Source: DASUCS01 sp041166385
GTDB lineage: Bacteria; Actinomycetota; Acidimicrobiia; Acidimicrobiales; JACDCH01
Length of the DNA stretch: 64,000 nucleotides
Assembly (NCBI GenBank): GCA_041166385.1
Contig: JBEEFW010000101.1
Coordinates: forward strand, 1-64,000
Reading direction: 5' to 3'
Shown: in pieces, positions 8,161 to 16,233 of the stretch
How positions within the stretch are numbered: the stretch's first letter is position 1
How the letters are laid out: every line of letters begins with the position of its first letter
Position numbers and translations under genes: made by a program
The notes under the pieces: generated by a model
Seen by the model: the letters and a program-made list of their open reading frames with translations, nothing else
Databases searched by the model: none
What the model was told of the DNA's origin: nothing

Positions 8161-9987
8161 TCAGCGGGAGCGGGGGAGGCCGAGGCCGTGCTCGGCGATG
8201 ATGCCGCGCTGGATCTCACTGGAGCCGCCGTAGATCGTGGTGACCGTCGAGTGGCGGTAGGCGTGCTCGACGAAGTCGAAGATCGGCGCGTCGGACGGAA
8301 CGATGTCGCGGCAGTCGCCCGCCGCACGGGTGAACGCTTCGGTGACGAACAGCTTCGCCATCGAGCCTTCGACGTGCGTGACTGCGCCAGTCGAGGCCAG
8401 TTCGCTGCAGCGATAGAGCAGCAGACGCCCGACTTCCATCGCGACCGCGTGCGCCGCGATGCGATCCGCCACCAGTGGATCGTCCAGCGCGCCTGATGCC
8501 TGCGCCCACGACGCGACCGTGCGCACGAGGCGGTCGGGCTCGCCCCAGTTGGCGCTGTTGCGCTCGTAGACGAGTGCGGCGTTCATGACCGACCAGCCGG
8601 CGTCGACCTCGCCGACGCGGCAGGAGTCGGGCACGCGTACGTCGGTGTAGAAGGTGATGTTCGTGCGCTCGCCGCCGAGCGTGTGCACCGGTGTGATTTC
8701 GATACCCGGCGAGTCCATCGGCACGAGGAACATCGTGAGGCCCTTGTGCTTCGGCTTGTCGGGGCTCGTACGGGTGAGGAGGAACACGTAGTCGGCCACG
8801 TGGGCCATCGTCGTGAACATCTTCTGGCCGTTGATGAGCCACTCGTCGCCGTCGAGCACTGCCCGCGTCTGCACGGCCGCGACATCCGAGCCGGCGTCGG
8901 GCTCGCTGTAGCCGAGACACGCCAGCGTTTCGCCCGACAACATGCGAGGCACGATCTCGGTGCGCTGCTGCTCGTTGCCGAGCAAGACGAGCGTGGCCGC
9001 GACCATCGAGACGATCCCCATGCTGTCGACGGGCGCGCCGGCGCCATACAGCTCCTGCATCAGCGCGGTGGTCTCGACGGGGGAGCGTCCGCCGCCGCCG
9101 ACCTCGGCCGGCCAGCCCGCCGCCAGGTAACCCGCCGCACAGAGGGCGCGATGCAAGCCGGCGTCGTGCATCGTGCCGGTCTCATGGGCACGCTCGATGA
9201 TCTCGTCAGTCAAGTGCTCACCGAGGAACGCCCGTACCTCGCGCTGAAACTGCGCCGCGCCGGCGTCGAGCTGTCGATCGAGTACGCGTCCCGTCGCGCC
9301 CCAAAGGCGCTCGGCAATCTCGAGCAACCGGTGCCGAGGATCACCGAACTTGGTCCGTGCGACCTTCGCACGCTGCACGTACAGCTGCACGTCGTACTCG
9401 AGCATGAACCCGTAGCCGCCGTGGTAGTGCAACGCCGCTTCGGCGGCTTCGACAGCCACGTAACCACCCCACCACTCGGCCATCGACGCCAGCGCCGGCC
9501 CGTCCGGGTCGTCGTCATCGAGGGCGCCGGCCGCCTCTCGGGCGAGGAGCTCGCTTCCTGTCACTGCGGTGTGGAGATCGGCGAGGCGGTGCTGGATCGT
9601 CTGAAAGGTACCGATCGGGACACCGAACTGATGGCGCTCTTTGACGTAGTCGATGGCGAGGTCGAGCACCGCGCGCGCCAACCCCGCGAACCACGACGCC
9701 CGCAGCGCGAGCTGCCGGTCATCAGGTTCCGGCGCAACGGTTTCGATGAACGGCACCGTGGCCAGATGCGCCCCGCACTGGCGGGCCACGACGGCAAGGT
9801 CCGAGATCGTCGCTTGTCCCGACTCGGCCGCCTCGAACAGGCCCATCTCGACAAGTCCGTCCCACACGGTCTGATCGAAACCCGAAGACTCCGCCGCCCG
9901 CACCTGCTCGGGCGACGACGTCTTGTCGAGCAAACGGGCGACGGCTGAATCGAGCGCCTGCTGCTCGTCGGTCAACAAGGACGTCAC
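8161..9987 (-). CDS. Fused acyl-CoA dehydrogenase with shortened N-terminal half
   Basis: A 608-residue protein made of two acyl-CoA dehydrogenase units. Residues 1 to about 215 hold an N-terminal helical segment that runs almost directly into a C-terminal helical segment (YVKERHQFGVPIGTFQTIQ), so the roughly 120-residue beta domain between them is missing. From about 218 to the end is a complete unit, with CLGYSEPDAGSD in the beta domain and YGGSSEIQRG near the C-terminus. This resembles fused FadE34-type enzymes of steroid and side-chain degradation, where only one half is catalytic. The GTG start overlaps the CoA-transferase stop (GTGA). Confidence 0.85.
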   Translation of the reverse strand: MTSLLTDEQQALDSAVARLLDKTSSPEQVRAAESSGFDQTVWDGLVEMGLFEAAESGQATISDLAVVARQCGAHLATVPFIETVAPEPDDRQLALRASWFAGLARAVLDLAIDYVKERHQFGVPIGTFQTIQHRLADLHTAVTGSELLAREAAGALDDDDPDGPALASMAEWWGGYVAVEAAEAALHYHGGYGFMLEYDVQLYVQRAKVARTKFGDPRHRLLEIAERLWGATGRVLDRQLDAGAAQFQREVRAFLGEHLTDEIIERAHETGTMHDAGLHRALCAAGYLAAGWPAEVGGGGRSPVETTALMQELYGAGAPVDSMGIVSMVAATLVLLGNEQQRTEIVPRMLSGETLACLGYSEPDAGSDVAAVQTRAVLDGDEWLINGQKMFTTMAHVADYVFLLTRTSPDKPKHKGLTMFLVPMDSPGIEITPVHTLGGERTNITFYTDVRVPDSCRVGEVDAGWSVMNAALVYERNSANWGEPDRLVRTVASWAQASGALDDPLVADRIAAHAVAMEVGRLLLYRCSELASTGAVTHVEGSMAKLFVTEAFTRAAGDCRDIVPSDAPIFDFVEHAYRHSTVTTIYGGSSEIQRGIIAEHGLGLPRSR

Positions 9988-11207
9988 CCCAATGCGCCGG
10001 TGGCGCGCAATGACTCGATCTTGGCGTCGTCGTACTGCAGCACGGAGCGCAACACATCGTCGGTGTGCTGGCCAACGGTCGGCGCCTTCGACGGGACTGG
10101 CAACGCCTCGTCGACGAGCTTGATCGGCGACGGCAGCTGCTCGGCCCCCAGCAGCTCGCGAGGCAGCCACGGGAACCGGTCCTGGAACTGGGGGTCGTCG
10201 GCGAGCGTCTGTGGCGTGTTCACGTTGACGATCGGCGTGTTCACCCGTTCACCGATCTGCACCCACTCGGCACTCGTGCGCGACGCGAAGATGTCGCGCA
10301 GCTCCGACCGCAGCTCGATGTTGCCGACCGCGTGATCGGCGTACTGCGCTCCGGGAAACTTCTCGAACAGGTCGGCGCGCTCGATGCCGCGACAGAAGTT
10401 CTCCCAGAATTCCCGCTCCGAGGCCTGGAACAGGATGTGGCCGTCCTTGGTCGCGTAGAACTGGTAGCGCACACCGTGGCGCATGCCGCCGGTGCCAGGA
10501 GCGCGGCGCTCGTAGTTGTCGGACGCGTTGCCGGTGACCTCGTCGTCGGGCCGCTCGTACGCCTTGTACGTCTCGGAGCGCAGCCAGTCCATCGCCGCGG
10601 CGGCGTCGGACTGTGCGATGTCGAGCCGCGCCGGCTCACCGGTCGCCCGCGCCCGGATCACCGCGGCCAGCACACCCAACGCGCCGAACAACGGTCCCGC
10701 GTGGATGCCGGTCGACGGATGCTCGGGCAGATAGGTGAACCCGTCGTCGTCGATCTCCGGCTTCACGAGTCCGGCCCACACGTCGTACGCGACACCGTGG
10801 CTGGGCATGTCCTTGTACGGGCCCGTCATCCCGTAGCCCGAGATCGTGCAGAACACGATGCGGGGGTTGACCTCGCAGAGCTTGTCGAAGCCGAGCCCGC
10901 GCTTGGCCAGGCCGCCCGGCCGCATCGCTTCGATGACGACGTCCGCGTCGCGTACCAGGTCCAGGTAGATGTCGACCCCTTCCGGTGTACGCAGGTCGAG
11001 CACCACCGAGCGCTTGCCGCGGTTCACGTGCAGGTGCATCAGCGACACACCCTCGACGATCGGCCACGTCATCTGCCGCACGTAGTCCCCCGCGGGCGAC
11101 TCGATCTTGATCACGTCGGCGCCGAGGTCGGCGAGGTGCGTGGTGATCGCGGCCGGGCCGAGCATCGAGCTCTCGATCACGCGCAGGCTGGCGAGGGGGT
11201 TGGTCAC
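9984..11207 (-). CDS. CaiB/BaiF-type CoA transferase
   Basis: A 407-residue family III CoA transferase/racemase. The N-terminus LASLRVIESSMLGPAAITTH and the following ADLGADVIKIESP are hallmarks; in this family the catalytic Asp follows around residue 170. It moves CoA between acids, or racemises 2-methylacyl-CoA as alpha-methylacyl-CoA racemase does. The chosen start is GTG at 11207 with GGAG seven bases upstream. It is co-transcribed with the fused acyl-CoA dehydrogenase and lies opposite a phosphatase gene across a palindromic operator. Confidence 0.88.
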   Translation of the reverse strand: MTNPLASLRVIESSMLGPAAITTHLADLGADVIKIESPAGDYVRQMTWPIVEGVSLMHLHVNRGKRSVVLDLRTPEGVDIYLDLVRDADVVIEAMRPGGLAKRGLGFDKLCEVNPRIVFCTISGYGMTGPYKDMPSHGVAYDVWAGLVKPEIDDDGFTYLPEHPSTGIHAGPLFGALGVLAAVIRARATGEPARLDIAQSDAAAAMDWLRSETYKAYERPDDEVTGNASDNYERRAPGTGGMRHGVRYQFYATKDGHILFQASEREFWENFCRGIERADLFEKFPGAQYADHAVGNIELRSELRDIFASRTSAEWVQIGERVNTPIVNVNTPQTLADDPQFQDRFPWLPRELLGAEQLPSPIKLVDEALPVPSKAPTVGQHTDDVLRSVLQYDDAKIESLRATGALG

Positions 11208-11229
11208 AGCAGGGCTCCAGCACGTTGTT

Positions 11230-11246
11230 TCTGACGGTCCGTCAGA
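11230..11246. promoter_or_regulatory. TetR-type palindromic operator
   Basis: TCTGACGGTCCGTCAGA is a perfect inverted repeat of 8-base arms around one central base. It lies in the divergent region between the CoA transferase and the phosphatase, overlapping where the -35 of the phosphatase promoter would fall. TGACGG/CCGTCA-type palindromes are typical of TetR-family lipid-catabolism regulators in Actinobacteria. No regulator gene is adjacent. Confidence 0.7.
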
Positions 11247-11260
11247 TTGTAGGAGGGCCC

Positions 11261-11266
11261 TAGATT
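11261..11266 (+). promoter_or_regulatory. -10 hexamer (TAGATT) for the phosphatase
   Basis: TAGATT ends 10 bases before ATG 11277, with no Shine-Dalgarno between them. This would give a leaderless or nearly leaderless transcript. The palindrome at 11230 overlaps the presumed -35 and could repress it. Confidence 0.4.
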
Positions 11267-11276
11267 GGCCCGCCAT

Positions 11277-11969
11277 ATGCCGAACGAGCCCGCAGAGCCC
11301 GTCGCCTATCGCCAGATCCAGTTCACGGTGCCGCCCGGCGCGACCGAGCTGCTCCTCGTGCGGCACGGTGAGTCGGAGGCGGCCATCGAAGGCCAACCGT
11401 TCGAGCTCGTCGAAGGACACGGCGACCCCGCGTTGTCGCCCGACGGAGTCGCCCAGGCCGAGCTCGTCTGCGAGCGGCTCGCGACAGAGCCGATCGACGC
11501 GATCTACGTGAGCAACCTCCGGCGCACCGCACAGACGGCCGCGCCGCTGGCGCAGCGACTCGATCTCGTGCCGATCGTCGACCGCGATCTCCGCGAGGTC
11601 TACCTCGGCGAGTGGGAGAGCGGTCTGTTCCGCAAGAAGGTAATCGAGCGCGATCCGATCGCGGTGCGCATGTCCGAGGAGCAGCGGTGGGATGTGATTC
11701 CGGGGGCCGAGCCGCAAGCCGACTTCGCGCAGCGGACTCGCGCCGTCGTCGAACGCATCGCCGCTGCCCATCCCGACCAGCGTGTTGCCGTGTTCGCGCA
11801 CGGCGGGATCATCGGCGAGATGCTGTCGCAGGCCACCGGCTCGCGGGCATTCGCGTTCACATCGGACAACACCGGTATCTCACAGCTCGTGATTGCGCCC
11901 GACCGTTGGATCGTGCGGCGGTTCAACGACACCGCCCATCTCGACGTGGGACTGACTACGTCGCGCTGA
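11277..11969 (+). CDS. Histidine phosphatase family protein
   Basis: A 230-residue phosphoglycerate-mutase-like phosphatase. The catalytic histidine is in LLLVRHGESEA near residue 26, and the second catalytic histidine is in VAVFAHGGIIGEM near 178. I chose ATG at 11277; a TTG at 11265 is in frame but would place the start inside the -10 element. The 3' end overlaps the convergent FKBP gene by 14 bp. The substrate is unknown; such enzymes act on small phosphoesters or phosphoproteins. Confidence 0.86.
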   Translation: MPNEPAEPVAYRQIQFTVPPGATELLLVRHGESEAAIEGQPFELVEGHGDPALSPDGVAQAELVCERLATEPIDAIYVSNLRRTAQTAAPLAQRLDLVPIVDRDLREVYLGEWESGLFRKKVIERDPIAVRMSEEQRWDVIPGAEPQADFAQRTRAVVERIAAAHPDQRVAVFAHGGIIGEMLSQATGSRAFAFTSDNTGISQLVIAPDRWIVRRFNDTAHLDVGLTTSR

Positions 11970-12603
11970 CCACGTCGACGACGAACCACAACGTCTCGTC
12001 GGGAGCGATGCCCGGGCGGCCCTGCGTGCCGTAGGCGAGCGCCGGCGGAATCCCGAGCAGCCGCTGGCCGCCGACCTTCATCCCGACGAGGCCCTGCTGC
12101 CAACCGACGATCACCTCGCTGAGCGCAAAGCTCGCGGGCTGTCCACGCGACCACGACGAGTCGAAGATCTTGCCTGTCGAACACGACACGCCGATGTACT
12201 GCACCGACAACGTGTTCGTTGCCACGATCTCCGCGCCGTCGCCGGTCTTGAGGTCTTCTTTCACGAGCTCGGTCGGCGGGGGACCAGTCTTCACCGGGAC
12301 GGCTGGCGCACCCGCGGGCAGCGGGTCGGCGAGCGGGACGCACGGCATGCCGGCTGCGGATGCGAGGGTCGTGCTCGTCGTCGACGGGTCGACGAGCGAG
12401 GCGTTGGGATCGACGGTCGTCGTGGTCGACGAGGTGCCGCTGCCGCCGGCGATCACCGCTCCTCCGAGGATGGCGATCACCAGGACGCCACCACCGATGG
12501 CGGCACCGACGCGCCGGCGCGCCTGACGCCGTCTCGCGGCTTCTGCAGCTGCGGCTTTGGCGCGGCTGCTCACCCACTGGCGGTCTTTCTTCCGACTAGG
12601 CAC
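11956..12603 (-). CDS. Membrane-anchored FKBP-type peptidyl-prolyl isomerase
   Basis: A 215-residue protein with a basic cytoplasmic N-terminus (1-32), one membrane segment (about 33-52), a Ser/Thr-rich linker, and an FKBP domain from about 105 to the end. Characteristic pieces are VQYIGVSCSTGKIFDSSW, GWQQGLVGMKVGGQRLLGIP and ALAYGTQG. It should assist proline isomerisation of exported proteins outside the membrane. The start is GTG at 12603, eight bases after a TAGCTT -10 element. That element begins with the TAG stop of the upstream LLM gene. Confidence 0.88.
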   Translation of the reverse strand: MPSRKKDRQWVSSRAKAAAAEAARRRQARRRVGAAIGGGVLVIAILGGAVIAGGSGTSSTTTTVDPNASLVDPSTTSTTLASAAGMPCVPLADPLPAGAPAVPVKTGPPPTELVKEDLKTGDGAEIVATNTLSVQYIGVSCSTGKIFDSSWSRGQPASFALSEVIVGWQQGLVGMKVGGQRLLGIPPALAYGTQGRPGIAPDETLWFVVDVVSAT

Positions 12604-12611
12604 GGGTGGGC

Positions 12612-12617
12612 AAGCTA
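12612..12617 (-). promoter_or_regulatory. -10 hexamer (TAGCTT) for FKBP gene, overlapping a stop codon
   Basis: Read on the minus strand, TAGCTT lies eight bases before GTG 12603. Its TAG (12615-12617) is also the stop codon of the LLM gene at 12615-13661. No Shine-Dalgarno is seen before the FKBP start, so a leaderless mRNA is likely. Confidence 0.5.
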
Positions 12618-13661
12618 GTGCCGTGCCACGGTGGCAAGGTCGCAGGCCTCCGCCACCAGCTCGTAGGACCGCAGGCGGTCCTCGTGACCAGGCACCATCG
12701 TGGTGACCATGAGCTCGTCGACGCCGGTGCGGACGGCGAGCTCCTCGAGCCCGCGGCGGACCTCACTCGGGTCGCCGACGATGAGCGGCGCGGTCCAGTG
12801 GCGTAGGAGCTCGCGCTCCGATGGCGTGAACACGTACTCGGCGGCTTCCTCGGGCGTGGGCATCGGTTGCGGACGTCCTTGTCGCAGCCGCACGAAGCTC
12901 AGTGAGCTCGGTCCGGACAGCCAACGTGCCCGCTCGTTCGTCTCCGCGCAGATCACCGGCACACCGATCATCGCGTATGGCTCGGCGAGATCGTCCGAAG
13001 GCTGGAACGCCGACCGGTACACCTCGAGTGCAGCCATCGTGTTCTGCGACGCGAAGTGGTGGGCGAACGAGAACGGCAGGCCGAGCATGCCCGCCACCTG
13101 TGCGCTGAAGTCGCTCGAACCGAGCATCCACATCGCCGGCTTGTAGCCGCGGCCTGGTACCGCGGTGATCTGCGGATGGGTGCCGTCGAAGAAGGCGACC
13201 AAGTCGCGGAGCTGCTCGGGGAATTCGTCGGCGCCGGTCATGGGTTTGCGCCGGAGTGCCGCGGCCGTGACGGGATCAGTGCCGGGCGCCCGTCCGAGCC
13301 CGAGATCGATGCGGCCGGGATGCAGTGCCTCGAGCATCCCGAACTGCTCGGCGATGACGAGCGATGCGTGGTTCGGCAACATCACCCCGCCCGCGCCGAT
13401 GCGCAGGGTCGAGGTGGATGCCGCGAGGTGGGCGATGAGCACGGCCGGCGATGAGCTCGCGATGCCCGGCATGTTGTGATGCTCGGCTACCCACAGCCGG
13501 TGGTAGCCGACTCGCTCGGCCAGGCGAGCCAGTTCCGTGGACGTGGCCAGCGCGGCGGCGGGGCTCGACCCTTGGCCGACCGGGGCGAGATCGAGGACGG
13601 AGACGCGGGGAAGGGCCATCCGAGCGTCCAACGCTCCGGACGGCGAGCCTCTTCCATCCAT
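12615..13661 (-). CDS. LLM-class flavin-dependent monooxygenase
   Basis: A 348-residue luciferase-like protein of the MsnO8-type subgroup, recognisable by SVLDLAPVGQG, the AEHHNMPGIASSSP motif and GAGGVMLPNHASL. Members are FMN- or F420-linked oxidoreductases of mostly unknown substrate. The ATG at 13661 has a very good Shine-Dalgarno (GGGGAGAA) seven bases upstream; the usual family N-terminus would begin 14 codons later at 13619, so a short extra tail is possible. It is divergent from the alpha/beta hydrolase, with only 16 bp between starts. Confidence 0.84.
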   Translation of the reverse strand: MDGRGSPSGALDARMALPRVSVLDLAPVGQGSSPAAALATSTELARLAERVGYHRLWVAEHHNMPGIASSSPAVLIAHLAASTSTLRIGAGGVMLPNHASLVIAEQFGMLEALHPGRIDLGLGRAPGTDPVTAAALRRKPMTGADEFPEQLRDLVAFFDGTHPQITAVPGRGYKPAMWMLGSSDFSAQVAGMLGLPFSFAHHFASQNTMAALEVYRSAFQPSDDLAEPYAMIGVPVICAETNERARWLSGPSSLSFVRLRQGRPQPMPTPEEAAEYVFTPSERELLRHWTAPLIVGDPSEVRRGLEELAVRTGVDELMVTTMVPGHEDRLRSYELVAEACDLATVARH

Positions 13662-13662
13662 C

Positions 13663-13668
13663 TAGGTT
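13663..13668 (+). promoter_or_regulatory. -10 hexamer (TAGGTT) for alpha/beta hydrolase
   Basis: TAGGTT lies nine bases before ATG 13678, with a C-rich spacer and no plus-strand Shine-Dalgarno. The C-run is the minus-strand Shine-Dalgarno of the divergent LLM gene, so the two signals share the same bases. Confidence 0.45.
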
Positions 13669-13677
13669 CTCCCCCCG

Positions 13678-14580
13678 ATGCCGCTGCACCCGAACGCGCC
13701 GGAGTGGTTCCGCCAGGCCCTCGGGGTGCCGTTCGAGGACGGCGAGGTCACCGTCAGCGGGGCCACGGTGCACTACCTCTCGTGGGGCGAGCGGGGCCGG
13801 CGCGGGCTCGTCTTCGTGCACGGCGGCGGCGCGCATGCGCACTGGTGGACGCACGTGGCGGCTCGGTTCGCCGAAGAGTTCCGGGTGGTCGCCGTCGACC
13901 TGACCGGGCACGGCGACAGCGACCACCGCGACACGTATGCGTTCGAGCAGTGGACCGAGGAGGTCGTCGCCGTCGCGGAGGCCGGTGCCATCGACGGCCC
14001 ACCGGTCGTCATCGGCCACAGCATGGGCGGTTTCGTCACGATCGCCACCGCGGCGTTGCGCGGCGACAAGCTCTCCGGCGTCATCGTGTGCGACTCGCCG
14101 GTGACCGCACCCGATCCGGAGGTCGAGTCGTACCGGTTGAAGGAAGCATTCGGCCGTCCCCGCACGTATGTGTCAGTCGAGGAAGCGCTCGAGCGCTTTC
14201 GCACGGTCCCGCCTCAGGAGCACTACCTCGACTTCGTCATCGATCACGTGGCCCGCCGCTCGTTGCGAGCGGTCGACGGCGGTTACCAGTGGAAGTTCGA
14301 CCGAAGGATCTTCGAGCAGTTCGCACAGTCGATGCGCGGGATCGCGTTGCCCTACCTGCCGAAGGTGCGCTGCCGGTTCGCGCTGCTGCGTTCCGAGTGC
14401 GGGCTCGTCACGCCGAGCATCGGCGAGTCGATGTACGACGCGCTCGGGCGAGTGGCGCCGATCATCGAGCTGCCCGAGGCCGGACACCACGCGATGCTCG
14501 ACCAACCGCTCGTGCTCCTCACCGCGCTGCGCACGTTGCTGGCCGACTGGGATCACTCCGAGCCTCACCGTCCGCGCTGA
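13678..14580 (+). CDS. Alpha/beta hydrolase
   Basis: A 300-residue alpha/beta hydrolase-fold enzyme. The oxyanion-hole region is VFVHGGGAHAHWW near residue 43, the nucleophile elbow is GHSMGGF near 112, the acid lies in the last third, and the catalytic histidine is in AGHHAMLDQP near 265. This is the esterase/haloperoxidase-like layout. It starts at ATG 13678 with a leaderless-type promoter. The physiological substrate cannot be told from sequence. Confidence 0.86.
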   Translation: MPLHPNAPEWFRQALGVPFEDGEVTVSGATVHYLSWGERGRRGLVFVHGGGAHAHWWTHVAARFAEEFRVVAVDLTGHGDSDHRDTYAFEQWTEEVVAVAEAGAIDGPPVVIGHSMGGFVTIATAALRGDKLSGVIVCDSPVTAPDPEVESYRLKEAFGRPRTYVSVEEALERFRTVPPQEHYLDFVIDHVARRSLRAVDGGYQWKFDRRIFEQFAQSMRGIALPYLPKVRCRFALLRSECGLVTPSIGESMYDALGRVAPIIELPEAGHHAMLDQPLVLLTALRTLLADWDHSEPHRPR

Positions 14581-14655
14581 CCCGTCCGTTCTGGAGCCCG
14601 ATGGCGACGCGTGTGCGGGCCGCGACCGCGGCGACACACGTCACCAACACGTCGA

Positions 14656-16233
14656 TCATGACAAGACCGATTTGATCGGCTGACCGGGGAGCACGTCCTT
14701 GTGCAGCCCGTCGGGTGATTTCACGACCTGGCCGAGCACGAGCACGTAGTCGATGCCCGCGGATTCCTGCGCCGGGTTGTCGACTGTAGAACGGTCGGCC
14801 ACCGTGCTCGGGTCGAAGATCGTGATGTCGGCGTCCGCCCCCTGCTGTAACCGACCCTTCTTGGCCAGCGCCGGTGCCTTCCCCTCGAGCCGCTTCGCCG
14901 GCAGGATCGTCATCTTCGCCAGAGCGTCGATCAGTGACAGCGTCTGCTGGTCGCGGGCGTAGTACCCGAGCGTGCGACTGAAGCAGCCGGCGGCGCGCGG
15001 GTGGTTGTTGTTGGCGGGCTCGAGGATGGCGTCGCTGCCGACCATCGTGAACTTCGACTGCAGCGCGGTCACCACGTCGGCATCGGGGATGGCGTACGCG
15101 GCGACGAGCTTGTTCTCGGAGGCGCGGTAGCTGTCGAACGACTGCTTCGTGAGGCGTTCACCGGTGCCCGGAACAACGAGGTCGCTGTACGTGATGTGGA
15201 AGCGCTCTTGCCAGCCCGGGGCGAACCGCGCCGACCTGATGTACGTGGCCCAGAAGTTGTACGGGTACAGACACGCGGTCACGTCGAGCTTGTCGTTGTC
15301 ACGCGCCTTCTGCAGTGTGTCGAGCGACTGCGCCATCTGGAACGTGCCGCCCGTCGACGTGATGTGCATCACGTGCACACCCGACCCGGTCTGCCGGCCG
15401 AGGTCGAGGATCTCCTGCAGCGTCTTCGCGTTGTCGTCGGGCGGCACGTCGGTCGAGTACCGCCCGTGGAAGAACGACGGCAGCCCGTACTTCGCCGCGA
15501 CCGCCATCTGTTGGGAGATCTCGTCGTCGGTGATGCCCGGCGAGTACTCGGGGGAAAAGCTGGCGCCTATCCAACCCTGATGGAGCTGCGTCTCGATGTC
15601 GTCGACGAGTGAGTCGATCTGTGCGGGCGTCGCTGGCGAGCTGCCGCCGATCTCCTGCCCGCCGTTGCTGCGCATGTAGTAGTTGTCGTACGCGCCGCCG
15701 TAGTGACAGGGCGACTTGCCCTCGTAGGTCGAGAAGAACCTGTCCGCCGTCGTGAGCATCCCGTGCATGCCGAGGTTGGTCGTGACCCCGTCAGCGATCT
15801 TGAACCAGATGCCGTACTCGTTCGGGTCGTAGCTGATCATGTCGATGAAGCCCGGAGCGACCACACGGTGTTCTGCGTTGATCGTGGCCCGCCCGGTGAG
15901 CGGTGCCTCGCTGATGGCCGTGATCGTCGTGCCGTCGATCCCGACGTTGGCGACGCGGTCGTAGCCCGTCTCGGGATCGATCACGCGTCCGCCGCCGATG
16001 ACCTGGTCGAAGACGTGGTCAGGTGCAACAGGAGATGTCGTGGCGGTGCCTGCGACGCTCGGCGGGTTGGACGCTCCGCTCGAGCTCTCCGTACCGCGCG
16101 GCCTGACATTGGTGATCGTCGGCCTGGTGGTGCCCTGCACCTTGGACAACGTGATCGCGCTGGCCGCACCGAATCCGAGTGCCAGCAACAGCCTCCGTCG
16201 TTCGAGCGAGACGGGCAGTTCGTCGTCGGTCAC
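14656..16233 (-). CDS. Exported D-aminoacylase-like amidohydrolase lacking HxH
   Basis: A 525-residue amidohydrolase-superfamily protein with a twin-arginine-like N-terminus (LERRRLLLALGFGAASA, residues 10-26) and a low-complexity linker to about 70. The deacylase fold follows: VIDPETGYD, APGFIDMISYDPNEYG, HVMHITSTGG and NNNHPRAAGCFSRTLGYY. Where family enzymes have the metal-binding HxH after GFID, this protein reads MISY, so metal binding or activity is doubtful. The start overlaps the xylB stop (ATGA at 16230-16233), so it is co-transcribed with xylA and xylB. Confidence 0.82.
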   Translation of the reverse strand: MTDDELPVSLERRRLLLALGFGAASAITLSKVQGTTRPTITNVRPRGTESSSGASNPPSVAGTATTSPVAPDHVFDQVIGGGRVIDPETGYDRVANVGIDGTTITAISEAPLTGRATINAEHRVVAPGFIDMISYDPNEYGIWFKIADGVTTNLGMHGMLTTADRFFSTYEGKSPCHYGGAYDNYYMRSNGGQEIGGSSPATPAQIDSLVDDIETQLHQGWIGASFSPEYSPGITDDEISQQMAVAAKYGLPSFFHGRYSTDVPPDDNAKTLQEILDLGRQTGSGVHVMHITSTGGTFQMAQSLDTLQKARDNDKLDVTACLYPYNFWATYIRSARFAPGWQERFHITYSDLVVPGTGERLTKQSFDSYRASENKLVAAYAIPDADVVTALQSKFTMVGSDAILEPANNNHPRAAGCFSRTLGYYARDQQTLSLIDALAKMTILPAKRLEGKAPALAKKGRLQQGADADITIFDPSTVADRSTVDNPAQESAGIDYVLVLGQVVKSPDGLHKDVLPGQPIKSVLS

